A stretch of DNA of 18,876 nucleotides from Bacteroidales bacterium. Lineage in GTDB: Bacteria > Bacteroidota > Bacteroidia > Bacteroidales > UBA932. The translations under genes and the position numbers were made by a program. The stretch lies in the NCBI GenBank assembly GCA_017556665.1, contig JAFYMJ010000107.1, positions 1 through 18,876 on the forward strand. Direction: 5' to 3'. Below are positions 8,583 to 16,626 of this stretch, in pieces. Below the pieces are notes generated by a model. It saw nothing but the letters and a program-made list of their open reading frames with translations, searched no databases and was not told where the DNA came from. How positions within the stretch are numbered: the stretch's first letter is position 1; each line of letters begins with the position of its first letter.

Positions 8583-9578
8583 TTATCCCCACCTTTGGGC
8601 TACAAAATCAAGAAGATTCAGCACCTGGGCCGGGTCATTTTCTGTTACAAGCTTTAGCCTTGTCTCCTTAAAATCTGGCAAACACTTGAAATAGTTGCTC
8701 AAATGCCTTCTCATTTCAAGCACTCCTACCCTATCGCCCTTAACCGACACAGATTTATTGAAATGCTTCTTTGCAAGTTCAACTTTCTCAAGAACACTCA
8801 AAGGCTGCATAAATTCCCCTGTACTTAAATAATGCTTTATCTCTTTAAAAATCCAAGGTCTGCCATAAGTTGCCCTTCCTATCATAATTCCATCCACACC
8901 ATATTTGTCAAAAGCCTCTTTTGCCCCCATAGCATCTGTAATGTCCCCATTTCCTATAATAGGTATATGCATTCTTGGATTCTCTTTTATCTTCCCGATG
9001 AGTGTCCAATCTGCCTCACCCTTATACATCTGGCATCTTGTTCTCCCGTGCACAGTAAGAGCCTGGATTCCCACATCCTGCAGCCTCTCTGCAAGCTCTA
9101 CAATAATCTTGGAATCATCGTCCCAGCCCAATCTTGTCTTTACAGTTACCGGAAGTTTTACACTCTCAACTACACTTTTGGTTATTTCCACCATTTTATC
9201 GGGGAAGCGCATCATTCCACTACCTGCCCCTCTCCCTGCAATCTTACTTACCGGACAGCCAAAATTTATATCAATTATGTCTGCACCGGCACCACCTGCA
9301 ATTTCAACTGCATTCTCAGCCATTTTGGCGGCTTCTACCATTGCATCGGGAATATGACCATAAATTTGGATACCTATAGGTTTCTCCTCTGCATAAGTTA
9401 CAAGTTTTGCCAAAGATTTCTTTGCATCTCTAATAAGTCCATCTGACGAGACAAACTCTGTATACATCATATCTGCACCAAATTCTTTACATATATATCT
9501 GAACGATGCATCTGTAACATCTTCCATTGGTGCCAGAAACAATGGTCTCTCTCCTAAATCTATATTGCCAATCTTCAT
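8583..9578 (-). CDS. dusB: tRNA-dihydrouridine synthase, DusB/NifR3 type
   Basis: 331 residues, the usual length. Dus enzymes reduce specific uridines of tRNA to dihydrouridine using FMN and NADPH. The TIM-barrel landmarks are all present: LAPMEDVTDASFR (15-27, FMN site), DINFGCPVSKI with the catalytic-acid Cys108, VKTRLGWDD (Lys147, Arg149), LTVHGRTR (His177), PIIGNGDI and DGIMIGRATYGRPWIF (phosphate-binding end of the barrel). The helical C-terminal tRNA-binding domain follows (about 245-331). The protein most resembles the DusB group; the exact uridine modified is not shown by sequence. The gene is a single unit, convergent with the DUF4251 gene and divergent from rplM. A possible -7 box lies at 9604-9611. 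Confidence 0.95.
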   Translation of the reverse strand: MKIGNIDLGERPLFLAPMEDVTDASFRYICKEFGADMMYTEFVSSDGLIRDAKKSLAKLVTYAEEKPIGIQIYGHIPDAMVEAAKMAENAVEIAGGAGADIIDINFGCPVSKIAGRGAGSGMMRFPDKMVEITKSVVESVKLPVTVKTRLGWDDDSKIIVELAERLQDVGIQALTVHGRTRCQMYKGEADWTLIGKIKENPRMHIPIIGNGDITDAMGAKEAFDKYGVDGIMIGRATYGRPWIFKEIKHYLSTGEFMQPLSVLEKVELAKKHFNKSVSVKGDRVGVLEMRRHLSNYFKCLPDFKETRLKLVTENDPAQVLNLLDFVAQRWG

Positions 9579-9603
9579 TGCTTATTCCATTAAAATGCAG
9601 ATG

Positions 9604-9611
9604 CAAAAATA
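9604..9611 (-). promoter_or_regulatory. Possible dusB promoter -7 box
   Basis: On the minus strand this reads TATTTTTG, an exact fit to the Bacteroidetes TAnnTTTG box, 25 bases before the dusB start. I find no TTG-type -33 element at the usual spacing, so the call is weak. Confidence 0.35.
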
Positions 9612-9640
9612 GAGAAAAATCTCCATTAAATAGCTCACAT

Positions 9641-9671
9641 TTTGGCACTTTAAAAATTTTTACTACCTTTG
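9641..9671 (+). promoter_or_regulatory. rplM promoter, Bacteroidetes sigma consensus
   Basis: TTTG (9641-9644), 19 bases, then TACCTTTG (9664-9671): a full match to the phylum's TTTG-N19-TAnnTTTG promoter. Transcription should start near 9675-9678, giving an rplM leader of about 55-58 bases. That leader holds only a small 4-base hairpin (CCCT/AGGG around 9676-9690), which I do not call a regulator. Confidence 0.75.
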
Positions 9672-9732
9672 CACCCCCTTATGTATAGGGAAATCGCAAC
9701 AAAAATTTAGTATTAACTTAAAAATCAACACA

Positions 9733-10185
9733 GTGGATTATCAAAGCTACAAGACAGTATCGTTAAATTCACAAACTGTAAACAAAGAGTGGTTTGTAAT
9801 TGACGCAACTGATCAAGTATTAGGAAGACTTGCTTCTAGAATCGCAGTTATTCTTAGAGGTAAGCACAAAGCCGGCTTTACACCTCACGTGGACTGCGGT
9901 GATAACATTATTGTTATTAACGCTGACAAAGTTCGCCTAACAGGTAAAAAGTTGACTGACAAAGTGTATGTAAGACATACAGGTTATCCCGGCGGTCAGC
10001 GTTTTGCAAACCCTAAAGAGTTGCTTCAACGCAAACCTATCGCCGTAATTGAGGAGGCAGTAAAGGGTATGCTTCCTAAAAACAAACTTGGTGCAGACTT
10101 ATTCCGTAACCTATTCGTTTACGCAGGTGCTGAGCATCCTCACCAAGCACAACAACCAAAAACTATTACATTAAACGAAATTTAA
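9733..10185 (+). CDS. rplM: 50S ribosomal protein L13
   Basis: 150 residues beginning with a GTG codon at 9733; the frame has no better ATG and the N-terminus ([21 protein letters not shown]) lines up with Bacteroidetes L13. Conserved L13 segments are visible: [48 protein letters not shown] and [13 protein letters not shown]13 binds 23S rRNA early in large-subunit assembly. It starts an operon with rpsI, 6 bases downstream, the usual rplM-rpsI pair. Expression should come from the strong promoter at 9641-9671. Confidence 0.97.
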   Translation: MDYQSYKTVSLNSQTVNKEWFVIDATDQVLGRLASRIAVILRGKHKAGFTPHVDCGDNIIVINADKVRLTGKKLTDKVYVRHTGYPGGQRFANPKELLQRKPIAVIEEAVKGMLPKNKLGADLFRNLFVYAGAEHPHQAQQPKTITLNEI

Positions 10186-10191
10186 CAGAGC

Positions 10192-10581
10192 ATGGAACAA
10201 ATCAACGCCCTTGGAAGACGTAAATCAGCAGTTGCTCGCGTTTATGTGAACACAGGTAAAGGTAATATTACAATCAACGGAAGAGACCTTGCTGACTATT
10301 TCAAACAAGAGACTCTTCAATTCATTGTTAAACAACCTCTTGAGATTACTGGCACTCTAGCTGAGTTTGACATTAAAGTTAACTTAGACGGTGGTGGAGT
10401 AAAAGGTCAAGCAGAGGCTCTAAGACTAGGTATTGCCCGCGCTCTTTGTGCTATTAATGCAGAGGCTTATCGTTCAACTCTTAAATCAGCTGGTTTCTTA
10501 ACAAGAGACTCAAGAGCTGTAGAGAGAAAGAAACCTGGTCAACCTGGTGCACGCAGACGCTTCCAATTCAGTAAACGTTAA
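10192..10581 (+). CDS. rpsI: 30S ribosomal protein S9
   Basis: 129 residues, full length. It begins EQINALGRRKSAVARVYVN and has the conserved DGGGVKGQAEALRLGIARAL segment and the basic tail ending RRRFQFSKR, whose last residues reach the P-site tRNA in the small subunit. It follows rplM by 6 bases and should share its transcript. No terminator is seen after it, so the transcript may continue through the 170-base leader into rpsB and tsf, making a four-gene translation operon. Confidence 0.97.
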   Translation: MEQINALGRRKSAVARVYVNTGKGNITINGRDLADYFKQETLQFIVKQPLEITGTLAEFDIKVNLDGGGVKGQAEALRLGIARALCAINAEAYRSTLKSAGFLTRDSRAVERKKPGQPGARRRFQFSKR

Positions 10582-10650
10582 TTTTTACTATTACAACACG
10601 CTGATTGTATTGCACAGTTTGAATTTAAAATTGCGAGATTTCTTATTAAA

Positions 10651-10712
10651 GAACTACTCAAGATTGTTCAACTGCGGAAAATTTGAGGATCGGAACATCG
10701 CTACCTCAAATT
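10651..10712 (+). promoter_or_regulatory. Candidate structured leader of rpsB
   Basis: The 170 bases between rpsI and rpsB hold a perfect 9-base stem: AATTTGAGG (10680-10688) with CCTCAAATT (10704-10712), and a 15-base loop ATCGGAACATCGCTA. A weaker GAAC/GTTC pairing (10651-10654 with 10666-10669) lies just before. No U-tract follows the strong stem (GATAAAAAGAG), so it is not a normal terminator. No TAnnTTTG box is found in the gap. In other bacteria S2 represses its own rpsB-tsf message through a leader structure, so an S2-binding site is a reasonable guess, not shown here. Confidence 0.45.
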
Positions 10713-10751
10713 GATAAAAAGAGATTATAAAAAAAAGTAAAAAGAAAAGAA

Positions 10752-11558
10752 ATGCCTAGAACAAATTTCCAAGACTTACTTGATGCAGGTTCGCATTTTG
10801 GTCACTTAAAAAGAAAATGGAATCCAAAAATGGCTCCATATATCTTCATGGAGAAAAATGGTATTCATATCATTGACTTGCACAAGACCGTTGTCAAAAT
10901 AGATGACGCTGCAAATATGATGAAACAGCTTGCACGTGCAGGCCGCAAAATCTTGTTTGTTGCTACAAAAAAACAGGCAAAAGATATAGTTGCCCAAAAG
11001 GCTTCTGCTGTTAACATGCCATATGTTACAGAGAGATGGCCAGGTGGAATGCTTACTAACTTCCCTACTATCCGTAAGGCTGTTAAGAAGATGAACACCA
11101 TTGACAAAATGATTACAGATGGTACATTTGATACTCTTGCTAAGAGAGAGAAACTTCAAATTACCCGTCAAAGAGCAAAATTAGAGAAAAACTTAGGTTC
11201 AATTGCAGACCTAAACAGATTACCATCTGCTCTATTTGTTGTTGACGTACAAAAAGAGATGAACGCAGTTAAAGAGGCTAATCGCCTTAACATACCGGTA
11301 ATCGCTATGGTTGATACTTGTTGCGATCCTACCCCTATTGACTATGTTATCCCTGCTAACGATGATGCTGCAAAATCTATCGCTTTAGTAATGGACGCTC
11401 TATGTGGCGCTGTTGCTGAGGGTCTTCAAGAGAGAAAGATTGAGAAGGAGAAAGAGAAAGAGGCATCTGCAGAGAAAGAGAATAAGGATGGCGAGGCTCC
11501 GGTAGCTAAAAAAATTCGCGCTCGCAAATCTCAAGCTCAAGCTGAGAGTGCAGAGTAA
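10752..11558 (+). CDS. rpsB: 30S ribosomal protein S2
   Basis: 268 residues. It shows the S2 signatures LLDAGSHFGHLKRKWNPKM near the start and IPVIAMVDTCCDPTPIDYVIPANDDA at about 186-211, with the coiled-coil insertion (LAKREKLQITRQRAKLEKNLG) between. The C-terminal 40 residues are a low-complexity charged tail rich in Lys, Glu and Ala, longer than in E. coli and common in this phylum. S2 joins the small subunit late and is needed for S1 binding where S1 exists. tsf follows after 38 bases, the near-universal rpsB-tsf pair. The upstream hairpin leader may mediate autoregulation. Confidence 0.97.
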   Translation: MPRTNFQDLLDAGSHFGHLKRKWNPKMAPYIFMEKNGIHIIDLHKTVVKIDDAANMMKQLARAGRKILFVATKKQAKDIVAQKASAVNMPYVTERWPGGMLTNFPTIRKAVKKMNTIDKMITDGTFDTLAKREKLQITRQRAKLEKNLGSIADLNRLPSALFVVDVQKEMNAVKEANRLNIPVIAMVDTCCDPTPIDYVIPANDDAAKSIALVMDALCGAVAEGLQERKIEKEKEKEASAEKENKDGEAPVAKKIRARKSQAQAESAE

Positions 11559-11596
11559 TCTTTGTACTGAGTAATTACTTTTAAAACTTAACAATT

Positions 11597-12601
11597 ATGG
11601 AAATTAAAGCAGCAGATGTTGCAAAACTTCGTCAAATGACCGGTGCTGGTATGATGGATTGCAAAAAAGCTTTAGTAGAGGCTAACGGCGATTTCAACAG
11701 AGCACAAGAGATCATTAGAGAGAAAGGTAAATTGGTTGCAGCAAAACGTTCAGATAGAGAGACTACAGAAGGTGCTGTTATTGCTCTTGTAAATGCAGAC
11801 AACACTAAAGCTATCATCACTTGCCTTGGTTGCGAGACTGACTTTGTTGCTAAAAATGCAGAGTTCAAAGCTTTGGCAAACAGCATTGCTACAGCAGCTC
11901 TAGAGAATCTTCCTGCAGACTTGGCTGGTCTAATGGCTTGTTCATTCAATGGCCAAACTGTTGAAGAGGCTATTACTCAACAAACTGGTAAGAGTGGTGA
12001 GAAACATGCAGTTCCTTTCTACGGCAAAATTGAGGCTCCTTACATTGGTTCATATATGCATATTATCAATGGCAAACTTGCAGCTATTGTTGGTTTCAAC
12101 AAAGAGGTTCCTGCAGAGGTTGCTAAAGGTATGGCTATGCAAGTTGCTTCTATGAATCCAGTTGCAATTGATCCAGAGTCTGTTCCACAAGAGGTTATCA
12201 ACAACGAGCTTACAGTAGCTGTTGAGAAAACTAAAGAGGAGCTAGTTCTTAAAGCTGTTGAGGCAGCTCTTAAGAAAGCTGGTATCAACCCTTCTCATGT
12301 TGACAGTGAGGACCACATTGAGTCTAATATGGCTAAAGGTTGGATCACTGAGGAGCAAGCAGCTCAAGCACGTGAGATTAAAGCAACAGTTTCTGCAGAG
12401 AAAACTGCTGGTCTAGCTCAAGAAGAGGCTAAAATCCAAAATATTGCTAAAGGTAGACTTGGTAAATTCTTTAAAGAGAATACCCTTGTTGAGCAAGCAT
12501 ACCAAATGGGTGATGGCAAACAAACTGTAAAAGACTTCTTGGCTTCTATAGACAAAGATGTTAAGATTGTTTCGTTCAAGAGATTCTCTCTAAACGACTA
12601 A
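11597..12601 (+). CDS. tsf: Translation elongation factor Ts
   Basis: 334 residues, longer than the about 283 of E. coli but typical of Bacteroidetes EF-Ts. The N-terminal UBA-like module is clear (ADVAKLRQMTGAGMMDCKKAL, 6-26), then the EF-Tu-contacting TDFVAKN at 81-87. The core dimerisation domains follow (VGFNKEVPAEVAKGMAMQVA, then VEQAYQMGDGKQTVKDFL near the end). EF-Ts exchanges GDP for GTP on EF-Tu. It lies 38 bases after rpsB and ends 20 bases before a strong bidirectional terminator, so it is the last gene of the translation operon. Confidence 0.97.
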   Translation: MEIKAADVAKLRQMTGAGMMDCKKALVEANGDFNRAQEIIREKGKLVAAKRSDRETTEGAVIALVNADNTKAIITCLGCETDFVAKNAEFKALANSIATAALENLPADLAGLMACSFNGQTVEEAITQQTGKSGEKHAVPFYGKIEAPYIGSYMHIINGKLAAIVGFNKEVPAEVAKGMAMQVASMNPVAIDPESVPQEVINNELTVAVEKTKEELVLKAVEAALKKAGINPSHVDSEDHIESNMAKGWITEEQAAQAREIKATVSAEKTAGLAQEEAKIQNIAKGRLGKFFKENTLVEQAYQMGDGKQTVKDFLASIDKDVKIVSFKRFSLND

Positions 12602-12621
12602 TTTTAACTCAAACATAAATA

Positions 12622-12654
12622 AAAAAGAGATTATCCAATGGGTAATCTCTTTTT
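12622..12654. terminator. Bidirectional terminator between tsf and tyrA
   Basis: AAAAAGAGATTATCC (12622-12636) pairs with GGGTAATCTCTTTTT (12640-12654): 15 pairs, one wobble, loop AAT. It has a U-run in both directions, so it can end both the tsf transcript and the convergent aromatic operon, whose last stop codon is 5 bases away at 12659. Confidence 0.9.
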
Positions 12655-12658
12655 GTAT

Positions 12659-13474
12659 TTATCTGACTCTCTCCCTTACATTATCCAGAAATTGTTTCAT
12701 TGCATTGCTGTCTTTGTGTGCAACAATTTCTTTTAAAGTTGCAAGTTTGTCTATAATTCCTTGCAACTGTTCACCTGTGTTGGGGTTAAAGAGAATTTCT
12801 GTTAAAAGATAATCATCTTCACTCAACAGACCGTGTGCTATTGCAAGATGTTTCTTGAATGTTGTTCCCGGAACCTCCTGATGCTTCATTATGGAGCCAA
12901 ATACAAGAGTAGAAGCAAATGGAATTGAGAGTGAATACGCCACAACCTCATCATGCCCATCAAATGTGTACTCTTTTACATTGAGTTTAAGTGAGCCGAA
13001 CAAATCTCTAAAGAAAATCATTCCCATATAATCTGTACCGGTTACCTCTATCTCTCCTTTGGAGTTTTTTTGCTGTGGTTCGTTTATAATTATGGCATTT
13101 TCTGTCTGCAGATTTCCAAGGTTAGCAAATGTAGGGCCAAACATTGGATGGACAGATACATACCTGAATCCTGATGCCTCATAAAACTCTTTTAAACCAG
13201 TTTTAACAGAAGCAATATCCGAAATTATACAAGATTGCGGAAGATACCTGAAAACCTCTTTAAACGCCTCTATTGTATAACTGAGGGTTACACAATTTAT
13301 AACCAGCTCTGGCTTGAACTCCTCTATCTCCTCTAATGTAGAAAATCGCTGTGCGTTATAAATAAAGCGCATTCTCTTTAAATCTTTTTCATAGACTGCT
13401 ACAGTGTGGTCAAAACTTAACAGATCGCAGAAAAAGGATCCCATTTTTCCGTTGCCCAATATAAGAATCTTCAT
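12659..13474 (-). CDS. tyrA: Prephenate (or arogenate) dehydrogenase
   Basis: 271 residues. A Rossmann NAD(P)-binding start (LILGNGKMGSFF, GNGKMG at 7-12) and the TyrA-family motifs IASVKTGL (87-94), VHPMFGPTF (108-116) and FDGHDEVVAYS (171-181) identify it. The enzyme oxidatively decarboxylates prephenate to 4-hydroxyphenylpyruvate, the tyrosine precursor. There is no chorismate mutase domain and no C-terminal ACT domain, so feedback control at this protein is not evident. It is the last gene of the pheA operon, 20 bases after the DAHP synthase gene, and would be under the Phe/Tyr leader control proposed upstream. Use of arogenate in place of prephenate cannot be excluded from sequence. Confidence 0.92.
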   Translation of the reverse strand: MKILILGNGKMGSFFCDLLSFDHTVAVYEKDLKRMRFIYNAQRFSTLEEIEEFKPELVINCVTLSYTIEAFKEVFRYLPQSCIISDIASVKTGLKEFYEASGFRYVSVHPMFGPTFANLGNLQTENAIIINEPQQKNSKGEIEVTGTDYMGMIFFRDLFGSLKLNVKEYTFDGHDEVVAYSLSIPFASTLVFGSIMKHQEVPGTTFKKHLAIAHGLLSEDDYLLTEILFNPNTGEQLQGIIDKLATLKEIVAHKDSNAMKQFLDNVRERVR

Positions 13475-13494
13475 ATCAAAATCTCTTTAGAGTT

Positions 13495-14547
13495 TTACAA
13501 CAACAATTGGACTCTTACAGACTCCTCGTGGATACTTTTCATAATTGCATTAACAAACTCTCCACTCAAATTCATTGCTGCTCCCATTTTTTCTCTCTTC
13601 TCCAGAATCTCATTGTATCTGCCACTCTGAAGAACTGGCATATTGTGCTCCTTTTTAAAGGTTCCTATCTCTTTGGAAATTCTCATTCTCTTAGACAAAA
13701 GGGTAAGCAACTGCTCATCTATCTCATCTATCTGCCCACGCAATATAGAGATATCTTCTGTTGTTTGTACGTTCTCTCTCAAAACAAGCATTTTTAAGGT
13801 ATAATCCAATACATCTGGGGTTATCTGTTGCTTTGCATCACTTAATGCATTGTCGGGATTACAATGGGACTCAATCATAAGACCGTCAAAATTCAAGTCC
13901 ATTGCTTGTTGCGAAATTGGGGCAACAAGTTCTCTTGTACCACCAATATGGCTAGGGTCACATATGATGGTAAGGTTAGGGAATCTGCGCTTAAGCTCAA
14001 TTGGAATATGCCATAGCGGGACATTCCTGTAAATCTTTTTATCATATGAGCTAAAACCTCTGTGGATTACACCAATGTTTGTAATTCCGGAGTTTGCCAG
14101 ACGCTCCAGTGCCCCTACCCATAACTCCAAATCTGGGTTTACAGGATTTTTTACAAGAACCGGAACATCCACTCCTCTTAGAGAGTCTGCCAACTCCTGC
14201 ATTGCAAATGGATTTGTTGCTGTTCTTGCACCCACCCACAATAAATCTATTCCTGCCTTAACTGCTTCAAATACATGGGTTGGAGTTGCCACCTCTGTAG
14301 AAACCAACATTCCTGTCTGTTGCTTTACCTCTTTTAGCCAAGGTAAACCTACAGCCCCTATTCCCTCAAATCCACCTGGCTTTGTCCTTGGTTTCCATAT
14401 ACCTGCTCTAAATATTTTTATCCCTTTAGCAGCCAATGCTTTGGCTGTACTAAGGACTTGCTCTCTGCTCTCTGCACTGCAAGGGCCTGCTATTATAATG
14501 GGCCTCTCTGCCTCTATTCCAGGAATGGTCAATTTATTTATCTCCAT
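13495..14547 (-). CDS. Bifunctional DAHP synthase (type I-beta) / chorismate mutase
   Basis: 350 residues in two domains. Residues 1 to about 260 are a short type I-beta DAHP synthase barrel without an N-terminal regulatory extension: GPCSAES (21-27, metal-ligand Cys23), WKPRTKPGGFEG (51-62), CDPSHIGG (196-203) and ESHCNPDNALSD (226-237). They condense PEP with erythrose-4-phosphate, the first step of the shikimate route. Residues about 265-350 are an AroQ-type chorismate mutase: LRGQIDEIDEQLLTLLSKRM, then SGRYNEILEKREK, with the expected Arg and Glu residues. The same arrangement is known from Porphyromonas gingivalis, where the mutase domain carries feedback control by prephenate. It is the only chorismate mutase visible here. 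It sits third in the operon with gaps of about 20 bases on both sides. Confidence 0.95.
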   Translation of the reverse strand: MEINKLTIPGIEAERPIIIAGPCSAESREQVLSTAKALAAKGIKIFRAGIWKPRTKPGGFEGIGAVGLPWLKEVKQQTGMLVSTEVATPTHVFEAVKAGIDLLWVGARTATNPFAMQELADSLRGVDVPVLVKNPVNPDLELWVGALERLANSGITNIGVIHRGFSSYDKKIYRNVPLWHIPIELKRRFPNLTIICDPSHIGGTRELVAPISQQAMDLNFDGLMIESHCNPDNALSDAKQQITPDVLDYTLKMLVLRENVQTTEDISILRGQIDEIDEQLLTLLSKRMRISKEIGTFKKEHNMPVLQSGRYNEILEKREKMGAAMNLSGEFVNAIMKSIHEESVRVQLLL

Positions 14548-14566
14548 ATCTTGTTACTTTTAAATT

Positions 14567-15739
14567 CTACATTACATTGGTTATTCTCTCTAATGCCTCT
14601 TTTAAAGTCTCCTCATTGGCACATAAAGAGATTCTTATATAATTCTCTCCGTTGGAGCCAAAAATGATTCCTGGGGTAATGAACACTTTGGCATTATAAA
14701 GAACTTTATCACATATCTCCACCCCTTTTCCTTCTACCTTTCCCCATAGGAACAATCCTACCTGACCTGGTTGAACAGTTGCCCCAACTTTTTTCATTAT
14801 TGCCTCTGCCAGAGCCTTTCTTGCTGCATAGGTCCTGTTCATATTGGCATACCACTCATCGGGAAGATTAAGTGCCTCTACTGCTGCCATTTGAAGTGCT
14901 CTGAACATACCTGAATCCATATTGCTCTTTACCCTTAGAATCCACTCTATGAACTGTTTGTTTGATGCAGCCATTCCTATTCTCCAACCCGGCATATTGT
15001 GACTCTTGCTCATTGAGTTGAGTTCAATGCATATTTCCTTTGCTCCAGGGATGCTTAGAATGCTCAACGGCTTATTGTTAAGGATAAAACTGTATGGATT
15101 GTCGTGACAAATTATAATGCCCCATTTCTTTCCAAACTCAACAAGCTTTTCAAAAAGTTCAACGCTTGCATTTGCTCCTGTTGGCATGTTTGGATAGTTG
15201 CACCACATTAGTTTTACTTTGGCAAGATCTATCTCTCCGGCATTGTGCTGCGCCTCTAACTGCTCAAAATCTGGTTGCCAGTTATTCTCTTCCTTTAAGG
15301 AATAATTTATAAGGTTTGCACCTACCAATTTGGAAACAGATGAATACGTTGGATAGCCTGGATTAGGGACCAAGACCCCATCTCCACTATTTACAAATGC
15401 CATAGATATATGCATTATTCCCTCTTTACTTCCCATAAGTGGCAATACCTCATTTGTGGGATTAAGCTCTACATTGTACCATCTCTTATACCATCCTGCA
15501 AACGCCTCTCTCAATTGCGGTATTCCAACATAAGGCTGATATCCGTGGGCTGCCTTATTCTCTGCACACTGCTTTAATGCCCCAACCACACTCTCTGCTG
15601 GGGGAAGGTCTGGGCTACCTATTCCCAGATTTATAACATTCTCCCCATTTGCATTCATCTGGGCAATCTCTTTTAACTTAACAGAAAAGTAATACTCCTG
15701 TACATTACTTATTCTTTCTGCCGGAACTATCTGTTTCAT
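14567..15739 (-). CDS. PLP-dependent class I/II aminotransferase, aromatic pathway
   Basis: 390 residues from the ATG at 15739. A TTG six bases upstream keeps the frame open, but an AGAGG ribosome-binding sequence lies 8 bases before the ATG and would nearly touch the TTG. Fold type I motifs: NLGIGSPDLPP near the N-terminus, NYPNMPTGA (181-189), HDNPYSF (Asp213) and SMSKSHNMPGWRIG with the PLP-binding Lys245. The family includes aspartate/tyrosine/aromatic aminotransferases and LL-diaminopimelate-type enzymes. The position between pheA and the DAHP synthase/mutase gene suggests it aminates phenylpyruvate and 4-hydroxyphenylpyruvate, or prephenate, to finish Phe and Tyr synthesis. That assignment is from context; the exact substrate is not visible. 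Confidence 0.9.
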   Translation of the reverse strand: MKQIVPAERISNVQEYYFSVKLKEIAQMNANGENVINLGIGSPDLPPAESVVGALKQCAENKAAHGYQPYVGIPQLREAFAGWYKRWYNVELNPTNEVLPLMGSKEGIMHISMAFVNSGDGVLVPNPGYPTYSSVSKLVGANLINYSLKEENNWQPDFEQLEAQHNAGEIDLAKVKLMWCNYPNMPTGANASVELFEKLVEFGKKWGIIICHDNPYSFILNNKPLSILSIPGAKEICIELNSMSKSHNMPGWRIGMAASNKQFIEWILRVKSNMDSGMFRALQMAAVEALNLPDEWYANMNRTYAARKALAEAIMKKVGATVQPGQVGLFLWGKVEGKGVEICDKVLYNAKVFITPGIIFGSNGENYIRISLCANEETLKEALERITNVM

Positions 15740-15757
15740 ACGCAAATCCTCTAACTT

Positions 15758-16621
15758 TTATTGTACAGATTGCTCTCCCTCTACATATTCACCTAAAATA
15801 CCAAACTCGTTGGTAAGGGGAATAATGGCATCTATTGCCTGTCTGTATCTTGTATAGTCTACAAAACCCAAGTTTATGTAAAATCTGTATCTCCACTCCT
15901 CTCCAACAATAGGCAACGATTGTATCATTGACAGATTCATATCATAGAAAGAGAGAATTGTAAGCACCTTTGACAAACTGCCGCTTGTATGTGGAAGTGT
16001 AAACACCAATGAACTCTTGTTTATATCTGAACTTGATGAACATATCTCGTTAAGAACATCCTTTGCCACATCTTTATTTGCCAGAATAAGGAATCTTGTA
16101 AAGTTTCTTTTGTTTGTCTCAATTCCATCTGCAAGAATATTCATTCCATATAATTCTGCAGCTCCCGACGGACATATTGCCGCATGGTCCCTTAAGTTGT
16201 TCTCCTTAATCCATTTTGCACTACCTGCAGTATCCTCTTTCTCTACCAGCTTTACATTAGGAAGTGTGTTTAAGAAGTCTTGGCACTGCATAAATGCCAT
16301 TGGATGGGTGTTTATCTCTTTAATGTCCTTAAGTTCCACTCCCGGCATTGCTACAAGTGCATGTTTTATCCTTAGCTTATATTCCCCTACAATTACAAGT
16401 TTACTGTCTCTTATAATCTGATAATTCTGCAACAAGCTGCCGGCAATTGTATTCTCTATAGCCATTATCCCCAAAACACTTGGGTCTTTAACAACACAAT
16501 CTGCCAACTCTTTAAAAGTATCACAATCTATATTCACAATCTGATCCCCTTTAAAGAAAAGCTTGGCTGCAATATGATGATTACATCCCCCAACCCCTTG
16601 AATTGCTACTTTACGCTTCAT
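15758..16621 (-). CDS. pheA: Prephenate dehydratase with C-terminal ACT domain
   Basis: 287 residues from the ATG at 16621. A longer reading from 16642 starts inside the loop of the upstream terminator and would add MAVFFCC, encoded by the U-run, so it is unlikely. MKRKVAIQG is the normal start of this family. Catalytic-domain motifs: ENTIAGSL (56-63), THPMAFMQC (105-113) and NFTRF (173-177) with the essential Thr-Arg-Phe. The ACT domain starts at about 203: HTSGSLSKVL matches the GALV region, but the ESRP motif for Phe binding is QSLP at 234-237. The enzyme makes phenylpyruvate from prephenate. No chorismate mutase is fused. It is the first gene of the operon and sits 5 bases after a U-run terminator on the minus strand. 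Confidence 0.95.
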   Translation of the reverse strand: MKRKVAIQGVGGCNHHIAAKLFFKGDQIVNIDCDTFKELADCVVKDPSVLGIMAIENTIAGSLLQNYQIIRDSKLVIVGEYKLRIKHALVAMPGVELKDIKEINTHPMAFMQCQDFLNTLPNVKLVEKEDTAGSAKWIKENNLRDHAAICPSGAAELYGMNILADGIETNKRNFTRFLILANKDVAKDVLNEICSSSSDINKSSLVFTLPHTSGSLSKVLTILSFYDMNLSMIQSLPIVGEEWRYRFYINLGFVDYTRYRQAIDAIIPLTNEFGILGEYVEGEQSVQ

Positions 16622-16626
16622 ACAAC

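Noticed and set aside
8832..9446. Long plus-strand ORFs opposite dusB
   Set aside because: They have no family motifs and are Cys/Ser-rich antisense readings of dusB, which is clearly the real gene.
9676..9690. A small CCCT/AGGG hairpin in the rplM leader as an L13 autoregulatory site
   Set aside because: Only four base pairs, too weak to support a call.
10680..10712. The rpsB leader hairpin as an intrinsic terminator
   Set aside because: There is no U-run after the stem; GATAAAAAGAG follows.
11570..11579. The palindrome AGTAATTACT between rpsB and tsf
   Set aside because: It is short, AT-rich and expected by chance in this composition; no other sign of a site.
14075..14563. A 162-codon plus-strand ORF opposite the DAHP synthase gene
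   Set aside because: It is the antisense of a conserved domain, with no plausible start signal or homology.
15740..15745. A TTG start for the aminotransferase at 15745
   Set aside because: The AGAGG ribosome-binding sequence is correctly spaced for the ATG at 15739 and almost touches the TTG.
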